Assembly: GCA_022385755.1 (NCBI GenBank)
Contig: MU278356.1
Span: 383,522 to 447,521 of the forward strand
From: Trametopsis cervina
Lineage: Eukaryota > Basidiomycota > Agaricomycetes > Polyporales > Irpicaceae
Direction: 5' to 3'
DNA: 64,000 bases
The notes beneath the pieces are model-generated. The model saw nothing but the letters and a program-made list of their open reading frames with translations. It had not been told where the DNA came from and did not search any database. Position numbers and translations under genes: made by a program. Shown here piece by piece: positions 11,173-23,111 of the stretch. How positions within the stretch are numbered: the first letter of the stretch is position 1; each line of letters starts with the position of its first letter.

Positions 11173-14100
11173 TCACGGATCTGCGAACTGTACCCTTCGT
11201 CGGTGTCCATGTGTCTGCGTGGATGAGCCTTCTTCAAATGCGACCGCCTCCGTTGTAGCGGTTCTCCGGGCGACGGCAGAGCCTCCTGCTTGTGGCCGTT
11301 CGGATGACTCGGATGCTGTGCCTACGTCCGTGTGAGGGCGTTTGCGTACTGCCATGTATGCCTGGTCGACGGATGTTGTATCTGTTGAAACTTTGCGTTT
11401 CAGTGCCGGGATTCGGATGGTTCTACCAGGGTTTGATGAGGGCGCTGAGGCGTGGTCAGCAGGAGCTGTTGTGCTCCTGTTAGGGCCCACGAGTGTAGGT
11501 GCCGGGGGTTGGAGGACAAGGGGAGGATCGGAGCTCACACGCTGGGGCTCGTGTGTTGAGGGCGATGACGGGAGATACGGATAACGTAGGGATATTCTTG
11601 ACGGGTCCAAGTCCGAGTTAGGAATTGGTAGGAAAGTGGGATGCTAATACAGTATTAGATGAGCCATCGTTTTCTATCAGGAGGCCCAACTTCGCTACTC
11701 ACGGCGATGAAGTTGCGCATAGAGACATCGTCGACGAGGTTTATCAATCTTCCACTGCCCGAGCCTCGCCCCCGCTTCAAGTCGTCTCGACGCTTAACCA
11801 TGAATTCCTCAGCGGTCGAACGGATGGCTAATGTTTTCACTGGACCGCAATGAATCAGTGACTGAACACGACCGAGGTTGAGGATGGTACGTACCTGAAA
11901 CAGGAGACATTTGACCGATGCGGTGTACACGCTAGGGAATAGCATAGCGTCGGTAAGAGGTCGTCAATCTGAACAAAGAGGCGCGGAAATACCTTGATAG
12001 CTTGGGCCTCGACATCAGCCTGCCATACAGGCTCGCAGAAAATGACTCTAGAGGCACTGATAATGTTCCTAAAATGCGAGGAAGTCAGGTTTACTGATAC
12101 ACACGAAACCAGACTGCTTTCACGTACAAACCACGAGCACCGTGTTTCAACTCCATCAGGAACACCCGGAACGTCTCCGATGTCTCAAAAGTCAACACGT
12201 CGGCCTGGAGCGCATTTACATGCTTCTGTGTCGTCAGCTTGTACGGTACACCGATCAGGCCCAGTGCTTCTGCGATGTACATCAAAGTGAGAGGAGATCT
12301 GGAAAATATAAGGAACTTGGAGGTCTGAGCATGAGTCATGACCTGATAACAATATTTCAGATGGAAGCCCATGGGTATACAAAGTATAACATACGTCGTT
12401 GAGGATATAGTCCAACTTTGATGAGGTGGAGTTACCTATGTGGACACTGGCTAAAGGGGAAGACTGGTATAGATTGCTTGAGGGTTGCATGCTGCCTCTG
12501 TTGTCTTCCTGTTCCAATGCCTTGCGCTTTGCCTGAGTGTCTGCAAGTTTGCTGAGAGGGTCTGCTCTAGCTGCTGTTATACTACTGTGGCCAGTCATCC
12601 TGGTACTGCTGTCGGCTTTTTGTAGTTGTTTCCGCAATGACTTGTTGACAGTTATTGCGCTGAGATTGTGCCAGTAGCGCTGTTCTTCCTCCTCAACAAC
12701 GGTCTCTCCATATTCAATGAGTTGCTCGACCGAGGCAAGCGGTTTGCGCATCACATAGTTCCTGAGGGTTTTGAGGCGTTCAGATGTCAATAAGCAGTAG
12801 GGATCATGAGCTTCTTGAATACATCCATCATCTTTCTCGAGGGAGGACCAAGCCAAGTAGATTGACTGTGGCATGTCGTATACCCAGTTGAATATAGTGG
12901 GATGGGCATGTAGCCCTTTCCAGGTGGTGTTGCATGCTGCATCAGACCTGAATGAACACGTAAGATATAAGATACAGCCATTGAGTAGGACCTCAAGGAC
13001 ACTCACACAAACTCATATGCCTGCAATAATGCATCGAAATCCAGCTGCGGGATTTTTCCTTCTGCAAGCTTCTGCCTTGCCTCCATCATAAAAGTCTCCT
13101 TCTCATGTATTGTGTCATCTATGTAAAATCTCAAGTCATCAACATGCCAGAACATAGCTCTATGAGGGTACAGATCAGTTGCAAATAAATATTAAGGCAT
13201 AGGATCTTACTGTGACATGTTTTCGATCAATTGGTGCAGGCTCTTTGTATTCTGGCAGCAAGTATAGAGTTAGTTGTTTGCAGATAAACACTATCTATTG
13301 GAAATACAAACCCGAGGATGAAGCATGTAGTCCTAAGTCCTAGATCAGCTTCAAGTCTGGATCACATTTTTGCACTGCTTACCTGATCTCTACGTTCTGA
13401 AGTTACTGCATTGATCACAATGCCAGCTTGCATGACATTGTATGTCATTGCAGCATAATAGTCAAGGTCAAGGAGAACAGTTTCATGAGATATAGGGGGA
13501 AGCCTCACTTCCCTCTGAATATCTTCAAGACTGTAATCTAATGAGGTAAAATAGGATATATAAAATTATAGCACATACCTGTGCCGGATCATGACACTCT
13601 GCATGACTTGCATAAGTACCTGAACAGCACCATAACGTGGACCAGTGTGGTCCATCAGAGGAGTTACTACTTGCACTGTGAACAGCTTGGGATCAGTAGC
13701 AAATTGTGGAACCTGCAAAAATGAGCTGAGCATCTTGCTGAGCTTCATCAAATCAGATCGATCCATTGCTGTCCAATGTCGAACACTGCCATCAACTGGA
13801 TAGAATAAGTCGATATTGTCTATTGAGACAGCTGATGAGTTCTGTTCCGTGTTGCCAGATTCATCCACAGGCCCCTCGAATCCATCGTGACTGTTCACGT
13901 CCTGCGTAACAGTGTGGCTACTGGCCTGGAGTAAGTGTCTCTTTTCAAGAGACTGTGACATTGCTTCACTGTCTTCACCAAAGCGTAGGCCCATCATATT
14001 GGCTAAACATGGTCAGGTACCAGTCTTTGCTGATGAAACTCAACTCACTTGTAGGTGTTCCTGTAACAATCCATTTCCGCTCAACACTGAGATTCATCAC

Positions 14101-16011
14101 AAGAGTCATGAGGTCGGTGGTAGTGGTTGCCGAAACGTGACCTTCATCGATTACGAGTCGCTTCCAACGGACTTGGAGCAACGGTGAGACGTCTGCAGGC
14201 AGTTTGCATTTGCACTTTGGTACCCTTATAGACGACCCTTTGGGGACAGGGCACTTGCATGTATGCAGTGACTCCAAAGAGACCAGGTTCATTCGTGTTG
14301 CCTCATGAGAGAGACCTGCAATACATCAGGGTTCAGCTGTGAACTCTATTAAAATGAAGGTCTTTACATACGAGGGTGAGTCATAAGAACCACCTATCAT
14401 CAAATTAGCTTCAAATAATAAGAGAGAATATACCACATACATCATAATCCGTTGCCAGCTGTTGTGGTGATGGAAATGGTTTCGCAGTGGCCACATAGCA
14501 TCTCAACAAATCACTGCAGTGTTTGTTGATCTCGCTGAACCACTGATTCAGCAGGTTTGCTGGTACAATGATGAGGGTTGCTGCTGTCAGGAATATGGCC
14601 CGTGGTTTAGTCCTGACACTCTTTCGACTGGGGCGCAGAGTTTCGAACGGCTCTTCCTTGTATTGGTGATAGAAGGGAATGTTCATCCGGTATGCTTCCA
14701 TGAGGTTGGTGGGAATGGTGTCGAAATGGTATCTGAGATTTGTTGCCGCAGGAGAGAGTCGGGATATGCTGATGAGGAATTCTGTTAATGAGGGAATCCT
14801 CTGTACATTCGATTTTTTCGGACTCGGTGCACAAATGCTCTGCTGGTACCGTTGACGGGCATCCACATACACCGGCGATGGGAAATATCGAAAGGAGATC
14901 GGTGTTAGCACAGGACGTGGGTCAATTATTGATTCTTCTGGCTCCGGTAGATCATCGACCGTGGCGAGAATCAGTGCCAGAACGATAATCGTTTTCCCCG
15001 TCCCTAGTATGAGATATGTTCAGTGATATGCATACCCAGCTAACTGTATTTTACATACCAAGTTCCTCGCAGAGTATGCCTCCACGAGGCTGGGATGTTG
15101 CCGGGCACGTCTCAAGCACCTCCATCGTCGAGGGCTGTAGGTAGAAGACACGTTTGTCCATGCCTAATATTGGCACGTAGAGGGGATCCGGAAGGGTTCC
15201 GGGATGGAGCTCCTGCTGTACCATACAGGCCACAGACTGACGCTGATACTGATATAACGTGCTTTGGAGCCCCGCAACACGGTTTTGAAGAACATTGTCA
15301 ATCAACTTGCTCAGGTGGCTTGGGGGATCGTCCGTGAAGGACTTGAGGACTGGAGACCGCAGCATATTGTACAATTCTGCCAATGTCTCGCTGCTCTGTA
15401 ATACCGCTGTATCAGTAGAGACTCCAATGTGCGAGTATCTGTCTTGGTACCTTTTCGGGTGCCATAAACATCTCGCCTGCTTTGTTTACAGCACCCTCCC
15501 AGCTCGCTGTGTCGCGGGTTATCCTTGACAGAAGAGTATGCATGTACTTTCGCGCGGGGTTTAGAATGGTCCCTTCTTCCCTCCTTCGAAGGACTCCTCC
15601 AACGTTGGGCAAGTCAAAGGGAATCAGGAAGATCCGAATATGTAGGCGACTGGGAGCTGCTGCAAATTCCCCGCGACCTGGAAAAGCCTTGCATTGGTGT
15701 GCAATGAACTTGTGGGATGTGAGAAAATTGAGCATATGAATCAGCTGTTCATCCTGTGGAGTGGTCCGAGCTCGAGTCAAATCATCATAACGATGCCAGT
15801 GATCGGTGCAAAAGACACCAGACATTGAGGTTGACGACTCAAAGTATAGAACCAGTGTGCCCACGGGTAGCAGGTGAGTGAGATTATATGGGTCTGGGTG
15901 TGTACCGGTGTCTTCTTGTACAGACGAGCATGGCATTTTGAACGTCACTATGATGAGTGTGGAGGTGTGAGTGCGCGCGGCCACACTATCAAAACCAACA
16001 AATGATGACAC
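11173..16011 (-). CDS. SNF2-family DNA-dependent ATPase, divergent
   Basis: Probable chromatin or DNA-repair translocase. ATG 16011 (alternative 15936) starts a roughly 1,100-residue product from many exons. After an unrecognised N-terminal region, ATPase motifs appear in order: [14 protein letters not shown]; Walker [16 protein letters not shown], split by an intron at 15008-15057; [12 protein letters not shown] (motif Ia); [12 protein letters not shown] (motif II, DEGH box); [10 protein letters not shown] (motif III). A long insert of several hundred residues follows (about 13900-12450). The second lobe has [20 protein letters not shown] and motif [17 protein letters not shown], joined across an intron near 11890-11990. 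A Pro/Ser-rich, probably disordered tail runs to 11173. The usual DEMGLGKT Walker A is replaced by ELGTGKT, and I could not find a RING finger in the insert. The closest class by motif style is the Rad5/SHPRH-like branch, but I would not give it a name. Confidence 0.85.
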
Positions 16012-16163
16012 GCGCGTCGAGGCGCCCAGTTCGCAGTTGCTGAGGGTACTGTACAGATAAAACGAGTACCGTTGGGAAAGAGTACTGCGTATATCGAGAA
16101 ATTACAGATCAACGAATACATAGCGAGTGCCTAATAAATACATCGCCCGATGAATACGCTTCT

Positions 16164-18439
16164 CTATTTCCGTATACGTGCTTCGGCAGCCCTGGCTCGT
16201 CGCTCGCGTTCTATTTTCGCTCTCATCTCTGGCGTAAGACCAACGAGGCTGTCTTGGGCAGCAGCAGAACCTCCGAGTTTTCGTGGACCTTCTTCTCTCG
16301 GTATCTGTGGAGATGGTCTTGGAGCTGCGACGAATATCTGGTTTGCTGGCTCTCTTTCCTTCTCCTTTTGTAACGCCTCTCGCTCCCGAACCTTCTCCTT
16401 CAGACCCTTCCTCCTAGCCTTCTTCTTCTCGTCTCTCCCTTCCTCCATCTCCTTGCTGAGGATGCTAGGGACTCTAGCACCACCTTCACCTCCGCCAAGC
16501 CAATCCCACCAATCCGGATGATTAGCGGCACATCGTCTGAAGATATTGCGTACACTCCTCTCGCGAGCGAAATCATATGCCGTCCTGCGTGTTCCGCCCG
16601 CCATTGGTCTTGAAGACGCGTCCTCATCCTCATTCTCTGCCTGATCTTCCAGTGGGTCCGTGGTAGACTCAGCACCATGCATAACAGCAATTGTCGGATC
16701 GGCGCGAGCGTCTTCAAGTAGCCAGCGGACAACTTCTTCTTGCGCTTTCCTTGCGGCATACATGAGCAACGTTTGTCCCGGCATGCCATCAGGAACGCCC
16801 TCAGGCATGCGTGCGTCGACACCGCCGTTTAGCTGGTGATCTTTTTCTAGGAAAGATTTCAACGCGTCCACTCTGCCTCGCTCTATCATTTCTATCGCTC
16901 GCTCCCACCGTGCTCTGAGTTCCTGCTCGGCCTTGAGTCGTGCCTGCTCTTCAGGTGAGAGTTTGGGCGTCGGTTCAGCCTTAGAAGTTGAGGGAATTGC
17001 GGAAGTGGGCTGTTGCTTCGGTTTCAGTCGTGAGGCGAGATATTCTTCGTCTTGTGCCCTTAATGCATCCTCGGTGAGGTGTGATACCTTGACCTGAGTG
17101 AGCTCGAGTAGACATCGCCGAAGTTCGGATTCCGTTGGTCGGCGGGTTGGAAATGGGAAGGTTCGTAGACGATCGTCGTCTGAAATTGTGTCCATTGTCA
17201 GTGTTGAACCAACAGTAGATGACTAAAGCGAACATACTCTTCTTCAAGATTGCACCGTCATAGCCAAGAAATATCTTCCGGTTCGACACGCTGGCTCGAA
17301 TGAATATTCGCTCGCAATCCATAAGTTCTTCCTCCCAGTCTGCCAGTAGATTACGAATGTCCTTGATGGTTGTCAGTCGCAGAAAATGATTATCTTCGAA
17401 TAAGACATACATCTCGAAGTGCTTGTTCGCCGTAACGTCGAAGCATAGCACCTGCACTGATCGCCTTTTTCTTGGAGTTATCGTTGGTACCTTGGGAACC
17501 ACCTTGCTTCTTACGGGCTAGAATACAGATAATTGCTTTAGTTGCGGAAGATGGTTAGAATAACGGTGCGCACTTGTGTAACGATGGAATGTCTTGTGCA
17601 CCAGTATCTCAGTGTCGGGCTTGGGCCTCCTCGGCTTCCCCCGCCTAGCAGCAGGCTCCTCGTATTCCGCATCAGGTCTTGAAACCCGCACAACGGCGCC
17701 GGCAAAGTGTCCACCAGCAGTCATGAACAGCGCCCACTTCCGTCCAGTCTCCCCGCCACCAGATTGCAGTCGATGCAGTTCATGAAGGAATTCGTCGCCA
17801 GATGTAGCGGACGATACAGCCGCCAGAGGCTGTGGGAATAAAGCTTTATATACTCCGATTTGCGTTGACGGGGGAGCATGAAACCAGACAATGGGCGCGT
17901 TGGGTATCTTCGGCTGAGCCTGACTATCCTCTTCGTTGTCTTCCACCTTCAGTTTCTCAGCTTTGTGTACGAGCGCATGGACAGCATCAGCATCCGAATC
18001 GTCCGTATCTGGATCAGACGAGGATTCGGATCCAGATATCGAATCTTCGAGGCCTGCGCAGTTTAAGAATCAGTGACGAAGTCTTGCATAGCGACCGGTT
18101 TGCGCTGGCACGCTGGTAATGGCGAGAGAACTCACCATCGACCAGTTGATTAAACTGAACTTCTGAGACAGCGTTCGAGCTTGCCATACGCATTTTCACA
18201 TTGTAGCGGTGCCAGTCGGAACGGAAATGGGCTCGTTGCTCGTCGACGTCTGCAAAATTTGCACCCAGGCATATATTACACGTTCTTGAAGTCCCATTTG
18301 CGGTGAGTAACGTAGAGGCTGGAGGAGATGCAGGCCGTGCGAGTGCAGACTGGTCTTGGCTGACGATCGTCCTTGGCACCAGGCTTTCGAGGAGAACAGA
18401 AGGTAGAGAGAATACGTGATAGTGTTCCTGGGGCGACAT
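16164..18439 (-). CDS. VMS1: Vms1/ANKZF1-type peptidyl-tRNA hydrolase
   Basis: Acts in ribosome-associated quality control, releasing stalled nascent chains from 60S-bound peptidyl-tRNA, and binds Cdc48. ATG 18439 starts MSPQEHYHVFSLPSVLLESL. A C2H2-like finger follows (CNICLGANFADVDEQRAHFR SDWHRYN region). The eRF1-like domain includes RKWALFMTAGGHFAGAVVR and the catalytic GSQ loop KKQGGSQGTNDNSKKKA near 17480, with the Gln in place. Ankyrin-type sequence GQTLLMYAARKAQEEVVRWL and a charged coiled coil (KEMEEGRDEKKKARRKGLKE) precede the C terminus EARIRK at 16164. Domain order matches the family over the full length; the C-terminal charged helix is the expected position of the Cdc48-binding VIM, not proven here. 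Confidence 0.92.
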
Positions 18440-18830
18440 GAGTTGTGTAGGCTTCAGAATATCGTGTAACGTTTATTGGATATCGCGGTACAAAACCGAA
18501 ACTTGCTATCGATACAGTTTATATCTTTATTTGCATGAGCGGCGGATCCGGAGGCGATGAGGTCTGACATACTGACTCGAGAGAGAATGACTGAGGCAGA
18601 TTACAAATATGAGTAGGACGGCAGGAGTCGAAATGTTGCTGCTGCACGAGTTTGCTGAGTGAGGAGAAGACGTTGACTCGACTTGGGAACAGAATAGAAT
18701 ACAATGACTGAAATGTCGACCCGGACGCTCACAGGTCTCAGTGACTCCACAAAAGGCACGCGTTATCGGTCACGTGCAACGCACTGGACGCGTCGTTGCC
18801 GCGTTCAACTCTGGGTTTAACTACGAAGCA
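18440..18830. other. Divergent intergenic VMS1 / BRN1
   Basis: 390 bases between two divergent starts, without any gene. It contains the paired ACGCGT motifs listed separately. Confidence 0.5.
18758..18793. promoter_or_regulatory. Paired MluI cell-cycle boxes (ACGCGT) before BRN1
   Basis: ACGCGT occurs at 18758-18763 and 18788-18793, 30 bases apart and 38-73 bases before the BRN1 ATG. In yeasts this palindrome is the MBF (Mbp1-Swi6) site driving G1/S transcription. Function here is inferred from position and pairing. Confidence 0.5.
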
Positions 18831-21661
18831 ATGCCACCTTCACGGTCTTCCAGAGTTCGGCAGCCCCACGATGCTCCTCAGAAACATGCAGACACTGAAT
18901 CTGAAGGCGAGACAGAAACAGATGAACCTACACCGAAGATTCACAGGACGCTGTCGAAGAAACGACTGAGTGAAGCCCACGATGCGGCTTTTGTCTCAGA
19001 GTCCGGCCGGCCTGCGCTGAAGTCGGTGAACTTGAATGACGATGCGGCTGAGAAGAGGAGGAGAAGGAAAAGTGCGAAGATTGCCATGATGCCTGTGGAC
19101 GACGAGGCGGGACCGTCGGGCGAAGGCAGCGCGGATGCGGAGCGAGATCCTGGCAGAACGGCTGTCCATGGCAAACAAAAGCAGTTGCCTCCCGTAGATG
19201 AGGCTCCGAGGATAGACCTCCCCTTGGATGTGATGAACTCCAATTTTGAGGAGTGGATGAAGATGGCCACAGACAATGTCAGTGTAGTTGTCTTAGGTTT
19301 ACCGATGTACTGAAGCACATTCTTAGAAAATCAACGCAAACAACTCATGGAACGTGGCTCTTATCGACTACTTCCACGACATGTCTCTTCTCCGCAACAA
19401 CACAGACAATTCCATCAACTTTCAGCGCGCGTCATTTACCCTCGATGGGTGTGTCAAGATCTGGACAAGTCGCGTCGACAGTGTAGGCACCGAGACAGGA
19501 AAACTTCTGAGTAACCTGGCAAACGAAGGGCGTGTCGGTGACGAAGAGGATGGTGAAGAGGGCGGGGAAGAGGGTGGCTCCCAGCCAAATAAGAAGAGGA
19601 AGACACACAGACCAGCATCCACTCTGGCCAAGGACCCAGCTCAGCTTCGCAGTAAGAAGCTAGATCTCAGTTTCCGTGTGGACCCTTTATTCAGGAAGAC
19701 ATGTGCGGATTTTGACGAGGGTGGTGCACAAGGCCTTCTTATGAACCACCTCAGCCTCGGTGTTGTGTCTGACGGTAGTCTTCGTGTCGTGTTCGACGCA
19801 AGTGATTCTATCGGAAGGGATCCTGAGGAAGAGCTTCTTGAGGAGCCATGGGACGAAGTCAACCTGTTAGATCTGAAAAGTATGTTGAGAATTCCTTCTT
19901 TTGGCGACACTACTCATATCTCGCAGAGAATTTCTTGCCGAACCTCCACGACCTGCAGGATAAGGCTATCTGCCATTCCCTAAGCGACTTCTCTTTCTCG
20001 AGGGATGCCTTCGCGGCTGGCGACTTGACTATGTTTCGGGATGACCCTATGGCAGACGACGATGACGACAATGAGCCTGCTGGTTTTAACGACGGGGAAT
20101 TCGATCCTCCTATGGGCGATGGCGCACAAGCCGACACAACCACAGAAGATTTTTTTGTTGGAGATCAAGCCGTGGAAGACGACCATGTCTACCAAGATAA
20201 TCCTGACAGCCCCAGTACTACTTCGGAACAGGCTGAAGGTCACGAACAGGGAGTTGCGGGTGGTGCACCGGTACCTTACGATCCGCGACGAGTACCAAAC
20301 GAGAAGGAACTCTTCATGGCACCCACAGAAGGCGATGGAGGCCTCATGTTTGACTATTTTGATCACTCTACCTTGAAGAACTGGGCAGGACCAGAACATT
20401 GGAAGTTGCGCAAGGTTGTAAAGAAACGTATGTGATCATTTTGTCTGGTGCCTGCGACTACTGAGGATGCGTTGAAACAGCCGAGACAGCTGATGCACCC
20501 ACCAAACGCCGCGAAAAAAAGGAGGCATTCAAGATCGACTTCACCACTCCTTCGGAGAAGAGTGTGAAGGACATTGCCAAGGAACTGTTCGCTCCTGTGA
20601 CCAAAGGTGCCGGCATTACATTACCAGGTGCATTATCTCGGAAAGGCACCAGAAGCAAGAAGGGTAAAGAGAAGGATGATAAACGATACAGCAATACACT
20701 ACCGGATGACATGCATTTTTCGAGTAGGCAGCTCGTGACACTTTTCCTAAAACCTAAATTTTCTGTACGCGCTATTTCCTTTCTATCAAATGTTAAACTA
20801 ATGGTTCTCGTAGTTGAAGATGCGCGGTCAACGAGGAAGACTGGAAGAGCGCCCGGATGGCGAAGTCGACGAAAACTTCTGGGCACAAGCAGCAGCCGAT
20901 CAGGCTGCTGGACGGGCAGAGGAAGATATCGATCAAAGTGAGTTTCATAGCGCATTTTTCTATACGACCGATACCAACCCCTTTCTAGCACAAGAAGGCG
21001 GCGGTATTCCCTTCAATACTCAATTCTTCCAGGACGACTTCGATGATGGCCCCGCATTTGATGACGTCGACGACGGTGGAGATGGTCCAGCGGATGCCGA
21101 GATAGAGCAAGAGCTACTTAGCAGTACTCAAGGACCTACACGACGTGTTCGACCAGAGTTCGTCAACTATGCGAAGCGCGCCAAACGAGTGGACGTTCGT
21201 AAGCTGAAGGACAATATCTGGAAGAACTTGGACATCATCGTGCCTGAGCCCAGAGAAGACGATGGTGCTGAGGCTATGGTAAGCCTCGTCGTTAAACCTT
21301 CATACGGAGATGAACTCATGCTTCGGCAGGATATTGACGATCGACAGGCGACTGACCCTTCCGAACCACGGGTTTTCGAAAACGTGATTACTGGTCTGAA
21401 GAAGTCGTATCCGCGAGAGAAGATGGAGGAGATCAGCACAAGCTTCTGTTTCATATGTCTATTGCATCTCGCGAATGAGCGCGGTCTTAAGCTCGAAAGC
21501 ACCGCTGACGACGACGGTATAGCGGCGAATGTGGAAGAAGACGACCAGAAGGTAGGGAACATCTGGGATCTTAAGGTCAGCGCGTTCGATATTGTCTTAT
21601 GGCGAGCCGCTGACACCTTGTGCAGGTTTACAGGGACCCAGAAGCCATTCCATCTGCATAA
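18831..21661 (+). CDS. BRN1: Condensin kleisin subunit CAP-H
   Basis: Kleisin that bridges the SMC2-SMC4 heads in condensin for mitotic chromosome compaction. ATG 18831 (MPPSRSSRVRQPHDAPQ) is chosen because no ATG lies in frame upstream. The N-terminal SMC2-binding signature NFEEWMKMATDNKINANNSW spans an intron at about 19279-19325 and continues WNVALIDYFHDMSLLR. Further conserved pieces are INFQRASFTLDGCVKIWTSR, LPNLHDLQDKAICHSLSDF, FDYFDHSTLKNWAGPEHWK and the C-terminal winged-helix part TSFCFICLLHLANERGL, ending VYRDPEAIPSA at 21661. Acidic runs and Lys-rich linkers (KKRKTHRP, TRSKKGKEKDDKR) separate them. About six introns. Full-length by family comparison. Confidence 0.94.
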
Positions 21662-22014
21662 GTGACTTCATGGGCTTTCTGGTGTGCTACATAAATTATT
21701 GGAGTGGATGCATATCTCGCTCCTTATGTTTATTATTGCCACTTATAGCTTCTGGCTGGTGCTTGGGTGATACTGGCTATAACGATTCTAGACTTGTACT
21801 CTACAAAGGGGTTCACTCTACATACCCAACCTCAGAAATAATTGTATTCCATATCATAGCCTTTTCTATTGTCGTCCGTTGGGCGCGCCAACGCCACTAT
21901 TCTGCAGCAGACGGATACCACTACTGCGATGTATGGCCCATCATAACGGGTCCTAACATTGTGTACATCTACTGTTCTGCCTCCTAACTTGGACATGTAC
22001 GGGAACATGTTATG

Positions 22015-22370
22015 TGCGCAGGAACCTGCGTGCGTGCAGAGGCTTGCGTGCATACAGATAGGTCTTGCGTGCGTGCGGGGACTTGCACACGCGAGTGCGG
22101 GCAGCATACAGGCTTGCGGGCGTGTGGATGAATCTGCCGCGCACGGCGAGCAATCTTGCATGCGCATGTGCGAGCAGCGTATAAGCTTGCATGCGTGTGG
22201 ACGAATCTGGTGTGCACAGCGAGTAATCTTGTATATGCGCGGGAAAACTTGCGTGTGTGTGCAGGTAGCGAGCGAACGGGCATGCGGCATATTGTCTTGC
22301 ATGCGGTGGGCTTGTGTGCATGTGTGTGGATGAGTCTTGCATGCATGGCAGGCATGTGTTTGAGCAAGTC
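22015..22370. repeat. Degenerate tandem repeat rich in CTTGCGTGCGTG
   Basis: About ten imperfect units of roughly 28-40 bases, each starting with a CTTGCRTGC-like word and followed by GTGTG/GCGTG runs (for example near 22038, 22061, 22105, 22154, 22187, 22248, 22296, 22336). Alternating purine-pyrimidine GTGC/TGCA steps dominate. All reading frames across it are Cys/His/Arg-rich shadows, so I treat it as noncoding. Confidence 0.8.
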
Positions 22371-22511
22371 ATCCATACATGACACTGGCCAGACTTGGCC
22401 CTTCATCAGCGGACTGTCATAACAGCAGAAATAAAACATAAAGTATGAACATATCAAAATCCCTGGACAATAGCTTCCAGGGCTCAGAGGGAGGCTGGCA
22501 GCCGTGAGTCC

Positions 22512-22900
22512 TCAGGTTTGGTCCACGTCACCAGCCTCGCTCTCATCGCTACTGCTCACTATGCTAGTAGCAAAGTAGAAAACAATTGAAACACCTCCCC
22601 AGACAAATGTATAGATCGTACCTGGCGCAGTACAGCACTGCGGTTCTGTAGAATCCGGTCGCGTCACACCGCAAGCTAGCATCCTGGCTTGTATCCCCTC
22701 CATGACCCCCCTGCCGTACTACATTGCCAGCTAGACCCATATCTAAGCAATTCCAATAAGGACGAGCCCAGAAACATACTGTGAGCACAACGTACTGAAT
22801 ATGATGGCCAGAGCTATGGCAGGTGTTGCGCCCTGAGCTGCGATGGCGGGCAATGCTGGCAATGAAGATGGCACAGCGATGAGGGTTAGAGAGTATAGAG
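22512..22900 (-). CDS. Possible small membrane protein (uncertain)
   Basis: On the minus strand, two hydrophobic stretches can be read: APAIALAIIFSTLCS near 22800 and, in another exon, TIYTFVWGGVSIVFYFATSI near 22600. The second is followed by an acidic tail SSSDESEAGDVDQT and a stop at 22512. Intron borders are ambiguous and no start codon is secure. I do not recognise a family. It may be a real small membrane protein or chance. Confidence 0.25.
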
Positions 22901-23111
22901 GAGGTCAATTGAGGCGTAAGGATATGAAAGTTACTCCATGACAGACAGTGGGATATAAGTGAGAGGTACCACGTAAACGTGGCCGACGGGCGAAGGTTCA
23001 GTTAGGCGTTTAAGTTACTGGGCGCACCCTCCTTACTTGTGATCATCACGAGTCTTGAGATGACAGCGAGTGCATTCCCCACGTAGCGTGTCAATTCATC
23101 TCAACATAGAC

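Larger units (their letters stand above)
21662..23111. other. Intergenic with low-complexity repeat
   Basis: 1.45 kb between BRN1 and the MFS gene. It holds the GTGC-rich repeat (22015-22370) and a possible small minus-strand gene (22512-22900), listed separately; otherwise nothing recognisable. Confidence 0.4.

Noticed and set aside
22010..22457. Cys/His-rich proteins on both strands at 22 kb
   Set aside because: They are translations of a simple-sequence repeat in several frames; no start or splice logic.
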